A stretch of DNA of 64,000 nt, from assembly GCF_028751195.1 (NCBI RefSeq), contig NZ_CP066784.1:2356001-2420000 (forward strand), read 5' to 3'. Below are positions 48,111 through 57,292 of the stretch, piece after piece. Below the pieces are notes generated by a model. That model made no database searches. It saw only the letters and a list, made by a program, of their open reading frames with translations, and was not told the origin of the DNA. The position numbers were made by a program, and so were the translations under genes. The stretch is from Alicyclobacillus sp. ALC3 (GTDB taxonomy: Bacteria; Bacillota; Bacilli; Alicyclobacillales; Alicyclobacillaceae). The stretch's first letter is position 1. Every line of letters begins with the position of its first letter.

Positions 48111-49706
48111 ATGCGGGTAGTGTACGCTGTTGACCTTGAGACCACGAGCCTGTCGCCGGATGAAGGGGATATAAGGCTTGTGGCAGTGACAGGCGCAGAC
48201 GGCAGCAGGGTCACGAGCAACGTAAGGGATGTCGAGACAATACTACGGGACCCGTCCGTGCTCAAGGTGTTTCACAACTCGCTGTTCGACGCGTACTGGC
48301 TCCGGCGCAAGAAGTTCGAGGTAAGAAACTTTGCCGACACGATGGTCCTGTCCCAGGTCCTGCACGGTGACGTGAAGGCTGGCAACAAACTCGTAGACCT
48401 AGCGAAACAGTACCTAGGTCTCGAGCTCAACAAGGAGTTGCAGTCGGCCGAAAACTGGCTGGGCGAGCTAACCGATCAGCACGTGGCGTACGCTACGGCG
48501 GACAGCGAAGCAACCTATCGGCTCTATCCGATATTAATGGACCGGATAAGAGAGAGGGGGCTGGAAGCTGTGGCAGAGCGCGAGACGCGGGCGCTGACAG
48601 CTCTCATAAGGATGCAGTCAGACGGCATTCTCTTCGATTATGAGGGGTGGACGTCTGAACTGGACAGGTATGTAGCCAGCGCCCAGGCATTGCAGGAGGA
48701 CATTCGTGCCAAACTCGAGTGCCCGGAACTCAATCTTGGCTCGTCCGTGCAGTTGAAGAGTGCACTGCTCAGTGTCGGTGTGAATGTGTCGAGCACTAAG
48801 CAAGAAGAGCTGGCGAAGTTCGGCTATGCCTCTCCCGTCGTGGAGATGGTGCTACGGCACAAGAAGGCACTCAAGATTCTGTCTGCGTACGGGGACAAAC
48901 TGCTTAGGAGGATCGGTTCGGATGGCCGTCTCAGAGGAGACTGGCGGCTGCTCGGCACGGTCACTGGGCGGTCTACTTGCTCCAATCCGAACCTGCAGGG
49001 GTTGCCCAAGACCGCAAAGCGGTTCTGTGTTGCGGAGCCCGGGTGGTCCATTGTGACGGCCGACTTCTCTCAGATCGAGTTGCGGGTGCTGGCTGAACTG
49101 TCCGGAGACCCTGAGATGCTTCAAAGCTTTCGGGATGGGAAGGATTTGCACCGCAAGACCGCTGCAAAAGTGTTTGCAAAATCTGAGGAAGATGTGACGG
49201 ACCGAGAGCGCCAGGCTGGCAAGGTCATTAACTTCGGACTCGTCTACGGGATGACTGCGTTCGGACTGCGAAACAAGCTTAGCGCCCAGGAAGGCCTGTC
49301 GATTACGCTTGAACAGGCCGAGCGGTTCAGAAACGACTACTTTGAGCTGTACCCCGGCGTGCTACGGTTTCAGGACACCATGCTTCGGTCCTCGAGGGTT
49401 AAGTCGCTCGGCGGAAGGCATTGGGATTCAAAGGCCCTGAAGGAAATCATGCGCTTCAACTATCCGATCCAATCGACAGCCGCGGAAGGCTTCAAAGAAT
49501 CGCTGATCCTCCTTAACGATCGAATGCCCGGACACTGGAGGCTCATCGCAGCAATCCACGACGAGTTAGTAGTTGAGGTTCCGGAGCAAGAGGTGGAGAG
49601 GGCGGAGCAGTTGCTGCAAGATTGTATGACCACGGGGATGGGCTGCCTCGTCACAGGCGTGCCCATCGAGGTGGACGTCAACGCGGGGGCCCATTGGATA
49701 AAGTGA
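48111..49706 (+). CDS. family A DNA polymerase (CCPol-like)
   Basis: 531 aa. A 3'-5' exonuclease domain with all three DEDD motifs (AVDLETTSL, HNSLFDAYWL, YATADSEATY) is followed by a family A polymerase: motif A VTADFSQIELRVLAEL, motif B RQAGKVINFGLVYGM, motif C IAAIHDELVVEVPE. The 5' nuclease domain of cellular PolI is absent, as in phage and SCC polymerases. ATG 48111 follows AAAGGAGGTG; the frame is open to 48084. First of three replication genes. In SCC elements the equivalent, CCPol, works with a middle protein and the helicase Cch2. Confidence 0.93.
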   Translation: MRVVYAVDLETTSLSPDEGDIRLVAVTGADGSRVTSNVRDVETILRDPSVLKVFHNSLFDAYWLRRKKFEVRNFADTMVLSQVLHGDVKAGNKLVDLAKQYLGLELNKELQSAENWLGELTDQHVAYATADSEATYRLYPILMDRIRERGLEAVAERETRALTALIRMQSDGILFDYEGWTSELDRYVASAQALQEDIRAKLECPELNLGSSVQLKSALLSVGVNVSSTKQEELAKFGYASPVVEMVLRHKKALKILSAYGDKLLRRIGSDGRLRGDWRLLGTVTGRSTCSNPNLQGLPKTAKRFCVAEPGWSIVTADFSQIELRVLAELSGDPEMLQSFRDGKDLHRKTAAKVFAKSEEDVTDRERQAGKVINFGLVYGMTAFGLRNKLSAQEGLSITLEQAERFRNDYFELYPGVLRFQDTMLRSSRVKSLGGRHWDSKALKEIMRFNYPIQSTAAEGFKESLILLNDRMPGHWRLIAAIHDELVVEVPEQEVERAEQLLQDCMTTGMGCLVTGVPIEVDVNAGAHWIK

Positions 49707-49758
49707 GTATACCACGCGGCTAAGACCTTGATGAACCAACAGGAGGGAAACTAGACAC

Positions 49759-50361
49759 ATGACAACGGGAATGGATTCTACCCTTGACAATAACGAAGGG
49801 GTTCAAAGCAACCCCGGGAATTCCGGCAGTACGGCCAGTTCCTCAGGCAGAGAACAGGCCGCAAATCTTGCCATGTCTCCCGCAACGGCGCCGTCACCTT
49901 CACCAGTTCCTCATACGGCACCAGACCAATCGGATACACAAACGGGAGATTCAAGCGACATGATATTGGACTTCACGTACAAGACTTCGATGCCGGCAGG
50001 TGACTTCCTGTTTTCCGACACGGATGTGCAGATCCACCGAAACCAGTCCACGCGTTACGGGATCCGACACCAAGTCGTGGTCACGTTTCATGTGGAGCTT
50101 CCGACGGGAACTTTGCTCGTGGACCGCAAATTCATGGCCTCCAAGAGCTCGGTTTCCCAATTCTATCGCTTCGTAGTGCAGATGCTTGGGCGGGCCGTGG
50201 GAAAGACGTTTGACTGCTGTGAGCTTGCGGGGATGACCGGGATGCTGCGGATCGTCCACAATACCAGCGATGAGGGCGATACCTACGCCAACGTCGAGCA
50301 AGTCTGGAACTGCTCGCGGAAGGGGACCCGCCCCTTGCCACCTGACGAGAAATTGCAATGA
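49759..50361 (+). CDS. middle protein of the replication operon (MP-like)
   Basis: 200 aa between polymerase and helicase genes, the place of MP in the SCC CCPol-MP-Cch2 operon, where MP binds the polymerase and allows it to start primers. About 75 N-terminal residues are low complexity (S, G, T, P, A); the rest is a folded domain (DFTYKTSMPAGDFLFSDTD, RYGIRHQVVVTFHVELPTG, RKFMASKSSVSQFYRFVVQML, GMLRIVHNTSDEGDTYANVEQVW). Family membership is inferred from position, not from a motif. Overlaps the helicase gene start. Confidence 0.6.
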   Translation: MTTGMDSTLDNNEGVQSNPGNSGSTASSSGREQAANLAMSPATAPSPSPVPHTAPDQSDTQTGDSSDMILDFTYKTSMPAGDFLFSDTDVQIHRNQSTRYGIRHQVVVTFHVELPTGTLLVDRKFMASKSSVSQFYRFVVQMLGRAVGKTFDCCELAGMTGMLRIVHNTSDEGDTYANVEQVWNCSRKGTRPLPPDEKLQ

Positions 50362-52112
50362 TGAATCGCATGGACGTGAAGACGGACCAAATTGCGTTTA
50401 AGGACGAAGCCGTCCCGATAGGGCAGCTAGTGTCCAAACGTGGTTTTGGGGCTCTCGACAAAGCGATCCAGAACAGCCCGTACTTCAATTGGGTGATATC
50501 CAACCCAGAGGCGCTGACCAGCGAGCACTTAAGCTCGCTGGCGGCCAACCTTTCGAACATGGGGCTTGCCGGCAAAAAGCTGTTTGACGGAATATTGGCA
50601 TCTGCAAGGCCGGGGCACGAACAAGAGAGCCGTGCGCTGTTCGATGAAGCTGCGAAGGCAAAAAAGCGCGTTACCTATGAGGCACTCAGTGCACAAGGCT
50701 ACCCTTTGCGAGGCGAGGCCCCTCAGTCTAATCCGGTGGATGAGACGCTTCGGGTGCGCAGGGAACTTGAGCTAACTGAACGGGGGTTCGTTCCTAACGC
50801 AAAGAATCTGCCTATTCTCAACCACGACTTCTTCGTCACGTACCTCTTTACTCGGGCTGTCATTGTCGAGTGTGGCGGGGCCTACTACATCTATGATTCG
50901 GCTGGTTTCTTCCGTGAGATTTCAGCAAGGAAGATCAAAAAATTGGCCCGTATAGTGCTTCACGAGGTCTGGCCTAACCTGTGGGACCGCAAGCTCGGCG
51001 AGGAGATTATGGAGGCCTTCAGCCTGCAAGTGCCGCAATTTCCGGGAATGGATGTTCGTCGCGATACCGTTAACTTGACCAACTTAACGCTGAATCCACT
51101 GACAGGGGAGACAATGGGCCATTCGCCAGCTCACCTGTCGACCGTACAGCTCGGCTTCGCATACGATGCGGACGCCCAGTGCCCGACGTTCGACAAGTTC
51201 CTGAACGATATAATGCTCGACGATCGGGAACTGATAATGCTGGTCCAGGAGATCATGGGGTACCTCCTTACGTGCGATGTGAGAATGCAGAAGGCGTTCT
51301 TCTTTTACGGAGAGGGATCGAATGGAAAGAGCGTGCTGGCGGAAGTGATACGGCACCTCTGCGGGTTGCGCAACGTGTCCAATACACCGCTCAAGAGGCT
51401 TGAGGGTAGATTCGGAATGCAGAACTTGCCCGACAAGATGGTCAATATCTCCACGGAGAACGAGTTGAATGGTCGGGAGATTAGTACAGAGGCGTTTAAG
51501 TCCATCGTCGGGGGCGACGCGGTGGACATCGAGCGCAAGTTCATGGGGTCGCACAGCACAAAGCTGTTCGTTAGGCTGGTTGTGCTGATGAACACTCTTC
51601 CGCACACGAGGGACCTCAGTCACGGGTACTTCCGACGGATACAGTTTGTCCCCTTCCGGCGGACCTTTCGGGAATGCGAAGCCGACAAGGTCTTGCTGGA
51701 AAAGCTGCTCACGGAGCTACCGGGTATCCTGAATTTCGCACTGGAGGGCCTGCACAGGCTGGCCACCAACGACTACACGTTGACAGAGGCCAGGGCGGCA
51801 CGGGAAGTCCACGCAGCGTACCAGGAGGACCAGAATCCGTTCCTCGATTTCTGCCGCGACGCGTTGGTGCCTGACAGCAAGTTCGCGATTAGCCGCGCAG
51901 ACATGCAGAAGGTGTTTTCTACGTGGTGCGTGGCCAACGGACTCAATGACTGGGCAGGCCTGCAGTCGCAGCGCTTTTGGGCTCTATTTCGCACAGCTGC
52001 TGCCCGGTCCGGGCTCGTCCTAGACGACAAGAAGGTGCGTGGGGTGAGGCACGTGGCCGGCGTTAGAGTGACTTTCGACATGCCCGATAACAACATGATC
52101 CTGGACCTCTAA
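50358..52112 (+). CDS. P4/D5-type SF3-like helicase (Cch2-like)
   Basis: 584 aa. A D5_N-type region (about 240-330) leads to the ATPase: Walker A FYGEGSNGKSVLAEVI, Walker B MVNISTENEL, motif C VRLVVLMNTLPHTRD, arginine YFRRIQFVPFRRTF; a C-terminal winged-helix (FSTWCVANGLNDWAGLQSQRFW). The primase active site of full P4 alpha proteins is not seen. In phages and SCC elements such proteins unwind the element origin. ATG overlaps the stop of the middle protein gene, so the three genes are one operon. Confidence 0.9.
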   Translation: MMNRMDVKTDQIAFKDEAVPIGQLVSKRGFGALDKAIQNSPYFNWVISNPEALTSEHLSSLAANLSNMGLAGKKLFDGILASARPGHEQESRALFDEAAKAKKRVTYEALSAQGYPLRGEAPQSNPVDETLRVRRELELTERGFVPNAKNLPILNHDFFVTYLFTRAVIVECGGAYYIYDSAGFFREISARKIKKLARIVLHEVWPNLWDRKLGEEIMEAFSLQVPQFPGMDVRRDTVNLTNLTLNPLTGETMGHSPAHLSTVQLGFAYDADAQCPTFDKFLNDIMLDDRELIMLVQEIMGYLLTCDVRMQKAFFFYGEGSNGKSVLAEVIRHLCGLRNVSNTPLKRLEGRFGMQNLPDKMVNISTENELNGREISTEAFKSIVGGDAVDIERKFMGSHSTKLFVRLVVLMNTLPHTRDLSHGYFRRIQFVPFRRTFRECEADKVLLEKLLTELPGILNFALEGLHRLATNDYTLTEARAAREVHAAYQEDQNPFLDFCRDALVPDSKFAISRADMQKVFSTWCVANGLNDWAGLQSQRFWALFRTAAARSGLVLDDKKVRGVRHVAGVRVTFDMPDNNMILDL

Positions 52113-52268
52113 GCCGTGGAAAGCAACAGTGCTTTTGGGGGGGGAGGCACTCGGGGCCAACTCAAGACGCAGAGGCCAACCCCGTCTCCCCTGGGCTTTG
52201 CCACCTGCCACCGTGCCACCTCATGCGGCTCACTAAAAGCAAACAAAAAAAGACTAAGGGAGAGATGG
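52113..52268. other. candidate element replication start
   Basis: Non-coding gap after the helicase gene. It holds a small hairpin AGTGC...GCACT (52128-52151) whose loop contains eight Gs (52137-52144), the heptamer GGCCAAC twice (52155-52161 and 52174-52180) and the direct repeat TGCCACC three times (52199-52205, 52206-52212, 52214-52220). In SCCmec, Cch2 binds DNA just downstream of its own gene and the polymerase-MP pair starts there. Position and repeats fit; function is inference. Confidence 0.45.
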
Positions 52269-52763
52269 ATGTTGAACAACAACTCAAGCAACGCAGTGAA
52301 TAGCGGGACACAGGGCGCTTACGCCGACCTCAAGCTCCAGAAGCTCAAGAGCAAGCAACGCCGGGGCGGAGGTCCCCGCAAGCCTGCCGTCTTGTCAATC
52401 GTGAGTGCGGGGAGGTGCGGCCACCGGTTCTCCACAGCTTCTAAAGTGATTGAGGGCATCGGGAACCCGAAAAGGGTCTACTTGGAGATAACCGAGAATG
52501 CCCTTGCGATCCGCACATGCAGTGATCCCGAGGACGGGTTTGAGCTCCGAACGGATGGCAAAAGGTACTTCGTGTACTCTAAGGATGCCGTGGAGGAGGT
52601 CACTGAAGCGCTGGGCCTAGACTTCAAAGGTCGCACCAGCCTGTCGTTTAGCGAAGTGGTGTTCGTCAACGACGGGGATGACGTTGTGGCCCTAATATCG
52701 ATTTCCGGCGTTAGTCAGGCAGAGCTTGGTGGAGACCATTCCAGGGGCGATTTGGTGAAGTAA
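52269..52763 (+). CDS. hypothetical protein, 164 aa, after the helicase
   Basis: Basic N-terminus with LKLQKLKSKQRRGGGPRKP, then a compact domain: VLSIVSAGRCGHRFSTASK, RVYLEITENALAIRTCSD, FVYSKDAVEEVTEALGLDFKGRTSLSF, VVALISISGVS. ATG 52269 with AGGGAGAG upstream. It is followed by the operon terminator, so it is the last gene of the replication operon. I do not recognise it; a DNA-binding or copy-control protein would fit. Confidence 0.6.
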   Translation: MLNNNSSNAVNSGTQGAYADLKLQKLKSKQRRGGGPRKPAVLSIVSAGRCGHRFSTASKVIEGIGNPKRVYLEITENALAIRTCSDPEDGFELRTDGKRYFVYSKDAVEEVTEALGLDFKGRTSLSFSEVVFVNDGDDVVALISISGVSQAELGGDHSRGDLVK

Positions 52764-52826
52764 GCAACGGGGGTAGTCCGAAGTCTGGCAGCCCTAAGGT
52801 CGCGACGAAAGTGGAAAAACCGAGAA

Positions 52827-52860
52827 CGCGTCGCTGGTTTGCCCAGCGGCGCGCTTTTTC
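52827..52860 (+). terminator. terminator of the replication operon
   Basis: Stem CGCGTCGCTGG/CCAGCGGCGCG (52827-52837 with 52843-52853, one mismatch), loop TTTGC, tail TTTTT. Confidence 0.88.
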
Positions 52861-53056
52861 TGCTGGGGTATGGTACTCAAATCTGTTCGTACGTTTTGGT
52901 CTCACGTCCAGCCGGGACCGCAGTGGGGCTCGTGGGCCCCGCAATGACCAGTCACTCACGACAAGGGGGGCAAAAGGCAGTCGGCTCCCCCAGCTAGGTT
53001 TGGTATTAAAAAGTTTTACCACCGTCCGGACTGTTCGGCGGGGGGTAAGTGTGTTG
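52861..53056. other. gap between two convergent terminators
   Basis: Contains no gene I can support. It lies between the plus-strand terminator (52827-52860) and the minus-strand terminator (53057-53086). Confidence 0.4.
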
Positions 53057-53086
53057 AAAAAGAGCCACATCGTAAATGTGTGGCTC
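53057..53086 (-). terminator. terminator of the membrane protein/lipoprotein group
   Basis: Stem GAGCCACA/TGTGGCTC (53062-53069 with 53079-53086) and TTTTTC on the minus strand. Confidence 0.85.
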
Positions 53087-53135
53087 AAAGCGCTGTATGA
53101 GTGTACATGGGTTCATTCGTGTGGCCTTCCTTGGG

Positions 53136-53339
53136 CTACACAGTCTGGTTCGGTTCCGCGGGCGCCTTCTTTACCTTTGGCTTCATCGCGCTCAGTATGA
53201 TTGTCCAGAGGAACACGAGCCCGCCAGTAACGACGGAGAGAATCCCCCACAACCAAACGTTTCGGTTCTTCTTCCTTGCGAGTCGGACATTGAGGACAAT
53301 GAGCACAAGCCAAGCCAGGATTGACAATGCGACAGCCAC
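53136..53339 (-). CDS. 67-aa membrane protein
   Basis: GTG start with AGGAGTGGAG upstream. Two membrane helices (VALSILAWLVLIVLNV and LWGILSVVTGGLVFLWTIIL) joined by a basic loop RLARKKNRN and a basic tail KPKVKK. Lies 55 bp after the lipoprotein gene on the same strand, before a terminator. Unknown function. Confidence 0.65.
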   Translation of the reverse strand: MAVALSILAWLVLIVLNVRLARKKNRNVWLWGILSVVTGGLVFLWTIILSAMKPKVKKAPAEPNQTV

Positions 53340-53394
53340 GTTTCTCCACTCCTATTCACGATCGTATTTTGATGGGGACTTGACAATTGCCTTT

Positions 53395-53907
53395 CTATTT
53401 GGCCGATTTGGAGGCAACCGGCAGGGCCTCGAACTTCTGCCCGGCCAGGTCGGTCTGGAGCATCACAACCCCGCTCTTTTGCGAAGTAGGCACCTCGAAA
53501 CCGACGACGCCAGTCACCGTCCCCCCGGGAGCGAGGGTGCCAGTCTGAAGTGCGCCGCTCACGGTCAGCATCTCTGTGGACACGTTCACCATGTTTCCGC
53601 TGGGGTCTTTGAGCTCGAAGTACATGGGGTTGTAGCTGTAGTCCGACTGCCCCTTGTTCGTGAGGGTGACCTTTGCCGCAACGTACATCGTCCCAGGGGC
53701 GGGAGGAAGCATGTCGCGCGTGGGCTGGTAGACGGAGATGCTGTCCACGACCCCCCGAACCGACTGGCCCGGATTCAGCGCCTGCTTGATGGAGGACTGG
53801 CCCACAGATGTGCCCGTCGCGGTGACTGCAGTGCCGCAGCCGCCGACCGCCAAAGTCGCAGCCATGAACGTCATAGAAGCCCAAAATGTTCTGTTTCTTA
53901 CAGTCAA
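53395..53907 (-). CDS. DUF4352-type lipoprotein
   Basis: 170 aa. TTG 53907 is six bases after AGGGGGG and gives a proper lipoprotein signal (RNRTFWASMTFMAATLAVGGC). The mature part is an immunoglobulin-like beta sandwich: YVAAKVTLTNKGQSDYSYNPMYFELKD, GNMVNVSTEML and TLAPGGTVTGVVGFEVP, the DUF4352 pattern. Surface protein of the element, role unknown. Confidence 0.8.
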   Translation of the reverse strand: MTVRNRTFWASMTFMAATLAVGGCGTAVTATGTSVGQSSIKQALNPGQSVRGVVDSISVYQPTRDMLPPAPGTMYVAAKVTLTNKGQSDYSYNPMYFELKDPSGNMVNVSTEMLTVSGALQTGTLAPGGTVTGVVGFEVPTSQKSGVVMLQTDLAGQKFEALPVASKSAK

Positions 53908-54077
53908 ACTGTTCCCCCCTGATGGTTTGCGCGTGGTTTGCCAGTGCGAAAACCACACTAAAAGGATGATGGTTCGCACAAATGACATCTAAAGATTCTA
54001 CGCAGAGACAAAAACACCTCTTTAGTGTGTTCATGCCGAAATTCCACCTCCTATAAGCTTGATCCGAGGTGGTCACG

Positions 54078-54422
54078 ATGTCGGAACTGTCCCAGAGGCT
54101 GGGCGAAAGGATACGGATCTTGCGGAAGCAACGCGGGCTCAGCCAGGAGAAGCTCGGAGAACAGGCGGGATTACATACCAACTACATCGGGCAGATGGAG
54201 CGCGGCGAGAAGAACCTGACCATCGGGACCCTTGAGAAGGTTGCTTCGGGGCTTGGAGTGTCGCTGGAGGAAGTGTTCCGGTACGTTGACCCCGCTGTGG
54301 GCGAGGACAAGATTTCCGAGATCACTCACCTACTTTCGGTACGGCCTTCCGAGGATCATGAGATGGTGCTGCGGGTCATCACCGCCATACTTGAATGGGA
54401 GCAGTCGAAGAAGCATTTCTAA
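54078..54422 (+). CDS. XRE-family transcriptional regulator
   Basis: 114 aa. Helix-turn-helix: RLGERIRILRKQRGLSQEKLGEQAGLHTNYIGQMERGEKNLTIGTLEKVASGLGVS, then a C-terminal helical part (SEDHEMVLRVITAILEWEQS). ATG 54078 after GAGGTGG. Divergent from the lipoprotein gene and so likely controls that promoter pair or itself. Confidence 0.88.
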   Translation: MSELSQRLGERIRILRKQRGLSQEKLGEQAGLHTNYIGQMERGEKNLTIGTLEKVASGLGVSLEEVFRYVDPAVGEDKISEITHLLSVRPSEDHEMVLRVITAILEWEQSKKHF

Positions 54423-54672
54423 GTTGCGGTCATATTGCCGGAATGCACCTACAGTCGCCACATTCCGTTGAAGGATTGAACCCGAGTTACGGGTAGGGTG
54501 CCAAGCATGGTCCTTTGCCGAGCCTCGTGTCCGTCATCTCCCGCAGGCGTGCGTTGATCAGGTGCGCCACAAACCCCTCACTGCCTAGCCCCGGGGTCGA
54601 ACCGTTGCCTCACCTTCGCGCATGGCACTGGGGATGCGGCACAAGTTGGGTAGTTGCATCTGCTGTCTCTGT

Positions 54673-55197
54673 TCAGAAGGGCAGGTCATCTGCCGAGATG
54701 ACCAGGTCTTCGTCTTCCGCGATTCTGTCGCTCCGGAAGAAGCGAAAGGTGTAGTACCCCGGGCAGTCTTCGGTTGGCTCGGTCCAGTCCGTCACCTCCG
54801 CCCTATCGAAGTAACGGCCCATCTCCATACCGAGTCGCGCCTCTTCAAGCCACGGGTACGGCGGGTAGGAGAGGCATACTGCGATCGTTCGGGAACTCTC
54901 GCTACCTTCGTTGAAGTCGACAAGGGCGGATGGGAGGGGCGGCAGAAGGCCGCACAAGGCCTCATGCCCGCGGTTTCCGAGCATGGCCCGGGCATCCCCG
55001 GGGTCCGGGGCCCCGCCGCTGTAGAACAGCAGCAGAGGCCTCGCGGTGTTGTTTGACTCGTCTGCCATCCATCCGTCGTCGTCCGGCAGTAGCAGCAGTT
55101 CCACGCCGTCGAAGTCGCGGTGGCGCATTCCAATCAGGAGCGCGTCCCCAGGCTCGTCGGCGTCGCTTACCTCGTAGATCGACCAGTCTTCTCTCAT
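54673..55197 (-). CDS. hypothetical protein with SSB-like acidic tail
   Basis: 174 aa. ATG with CGAGGTGAG upstream. Starts MREDWSIYEVSDADEPG, has LPPLPSALVDFNEGSES, and ends SDRIAEDEDLVISADDLPF. The last residues copy the SSB tip (host SSB ends DISDDDLPF), through which RecO, PriA, RecQ and others bind. The rest shows no OB fold and no family I know. Such a tail could recruit or titrate SSB partners for the element. Confidence 0.65.
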   Translation of the reverse strand: MREDWSIYEVSDADEPGDALLIGMRHRDFDGVELLLLPDDDGWMADESNNTARPLLLFYSGGAPDPGDARAMLGNRGHEALCGLLPPLPSALVDFNEGSESSRTIAVCLSYPPYPWLEEARLGMEMGRYFDRAEVTDWTEPTEDCPGYYTFRFFRSDRIAEDEDLVISADDLPF

Positions 55198-55233
55198 GTT
55201 GGCTCACCTCGGTTTGTTTGATGGCACAGCAAA

Positions 55234-55261
55234 GGGGACTCGGCAACGTTGCCGAGTCCCC
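55234..55261. repeat. perfect 28-bp palindrome
   Basis: Two 14-bp arms meeting without spacer (GGGGACTCGGCAAC and its complement). No T tail of note on the plus strand and TTTGC on the minus. It lies between the SSB-tail gene and hsdM: a protein-binding site, or a transcription stop. Confidence 0.7.
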
Positions 55262-55549
55262 GTGTGTCGGTAATCCTGGGTTGAGTGCGGAATGGACGGG
55301 CTAAGTCTCTACTCCCCGAGTTTTCGCCAGAGCGCATCGTCGACACGGTCACCGCCAGCTTGGCGGAACTGCCTGCGAGCATAATCCGCGGCGGGACATT
55401 GTGGCTATAGAGGGAATGTTCCGCATCGTCCGCAGGGCAGTAGGGATACTCAATCGGCGATTCCTAGCTTCTCCAGAATCTAGTGACGAATTCGGTTGGG
55501 GTGGTACAATGGTGAAAAATGTCGCCAGCGTACACGAGGAGTGCATCCC
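55262..55549. other. hsdM upstream region
   Basis: About 290 bp without a gene. A TACAAT (55504-55509) 40 bp before hsdM is a possible -10; the -35 is unclear. Confidence 0.35.
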
Positions 55550-57292
55550 ATGAGCCAGCAGAACTTATCGTCTTTCATATGGTCCGTCGCCGACCTTCTT
55601 CGCGGCGACTACAAGCAGGCTGACTACGGCAAGGTCATTTTGCCATTCACGGTGCTGCGCCGTCTGGACTGCGTGCTGCGCGAGACGAAGCCCGCGGTAC
55701 TGTCGCAGTACGAGGAGAAGTCCAAACTCGGCATTAACCCGGAGCCGTTCATGCTGCGCGAGGCGAAATACGGGTTCTACAACACGTCGCAGCTCGACAT
55801 GAAGCGGCTGATGGGCGACCAGGACCACATCCGCGAGAACCTCTACAGCTACATCCAGTCGTTTTCGCCCGAGGTGCGGGACATCTTCGAGAGCTTCGAG
55901 TTCCACACGCAGGTCGAGCGGCTGCACAAGGCGGGGCTGTTGTACCAGGTGACCGAGAAGTTCGCGAACATCGACCTGCATCCCGAGACAGTGGACAACC
56001 ATCAGATGGGAACCATTTTCGAAGAGCTGATACGGAAATTTGCGGAATTGTCGAACGAGACGGCCGGTGACCACTTCACGCCGCGTGAAGTCATCCGCCT
56101 GATGGTCAACCTAGTGTTCATCGAGGACGACGAAGTGCTGTCCAAGCCCGGCGTGGTGCGCACGATTTATGACCCAGCGGCCGGCACGGGCGGGATGCTG
56201 TCGATTGCCGGCGAGTATCTGGACGAACACAACCCGGACGCGAGGCTCACGGTGTACGGGCAGGAGCTGAACCCGGAGTCGTACGCGATCTGCAAGGCTG
56301 ACATGCTCATCAAAGGCCAGGACACCGCGAACATCGCGTTCGGCAACACGCTGTCCGACGACGGCCACACGGACCGACGGTTCGACTACATGCTGTCCAA
56401 TCCGCCGTTCGGCGTTGACTGGAAGAAGGTCGAGGCGGAGGTGCGCCGCGAGCACGAGCAGAAGGGCTACAACGGGCGCTTCGGCCCCGGCCTGCCGCGG
56501 GTGTCGGACGGGGCGATGCTGTTCTTACTGCACCTCATTTCCAAGATGCGCCCGGCCAGCGAAGGTGGTAGCCGGTTCGGGATTGTCCTGAACGGCTCGC
56601 CGCTGTTCACGGGCGGGGCGGGCAGCGGTGAGAGCGAGATCCGCCGCTACGTGCTCGAGAACGACCTGCTGGAGGCCATCGTGGCGCTGCCGACGGACAT
56701 GTTCTACAACACAGGTATCTCAACGTACGTCTGGGTAGTGTCGAACAGAAAGCCGGAATACCGCAAGGGCCTGGTGCAGTTGATTGATGCGAGCAGGTTC
56801 TGGCAGAAGATGCGCAAGTCGCTCGGCAGCAAGCGCAAGGAGTTGTCTGACGAGGACATTGCGGAGATCACGCGCGTATTCGGCGACTTCCGCGAAGTGG
56901 AGAAGGACGGTAAACCGATCAGCAAGATATTCCGAAACAGTGACTTCGGGTATCGGACGATCACGGTGGAGCGCCCGCTGCGTGACGAGCAAGGAAATGT
57001 GGTCATCGGAACGCGAGGGAAGCAGAAGGGTAAACCGCAACCAGACACGAGCCAGCGCGACACGGAGGATGTGCCGCTGAATGAGGAGGTAGAGGTCTAC
57101 TTCAAGCGCGAGGTTCTGCCGCACGTGCCAGACGCTTGGATTGACCACGACAAGACAAAGGTCGGGTACGAAATTCCGTTCAACCGCCACTTCTATGTGT
57201 TTCAACCACCACGTTCGCTGGAGGAGATCGACGCAGACTTGATGGCTGTTGCAGAGCGTATCAAGGTCATGCTTGAGGAGCTGAAGGCATGA
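55550..57292 (+). CDS. hsdM: type I restriction-modification, DNA methyltransferase subunit
   Basis: 580-aa N6-adenine methyltransferase. HsdM_N domain, then SAM motif [11 protein letters not shown] near 223 and catalytic NPPFGVDWK near 305, with [13 protein letters not shown] between them. C-terminal part carries [18 protein letters not shown] 55550 follows GAGGAG. First gene of a three-gene operon with 4-bp overlaps. Confidence 0.96.
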   Translation: MSQQNLSSFIWSVADLLRGDYKQADYGKVILPFTVLRRLDCVLRETKPAVLSQYEEKSKLGINPEPFMLREAKYGFYNTSQLDMKRLMGDQDHIRENLYSYIQSFSPEVRDIFESFEFHTQVERLHKAGLLYQVTEKFANIDLHPETVDNHQMGTIFEELIRKFAELSNETAGDHFTPREVIRLMVNLVFIEDDEVLSKPGVVRTIYDPAAGTGGMLSIAGEYLDEHNPDARLTVYGQELNPESYAICKADMLIKGQDTANIAFGNTLSDDGHTDRRFDYMLSNPPFGVDWKKVEAEVRREHEQKGYNGRFGPGLPRVSDGAMLFLLHLISKMRPASEGGSRFGIVLNGSPLFTGGAGSGESEIRRYVLENDLLEAIVALPTDMFYNTGISTYVWVVSNRKPEYRKGLVQLIDASRFWQKMRKSLGSKRKELSDEDIAEITRVFGDFREVEKDGKPISKIFRNSDFGYRTITVERPLRDEQGNVVIGTRGKQKGKPQPDTSQRDTEDVPLNEEVEVYFKREVLPHVPDAWIDHDKTKVGYEIPFNRHFYVFQPPRSLEEIDADLMAVAERIKVMLEELKA

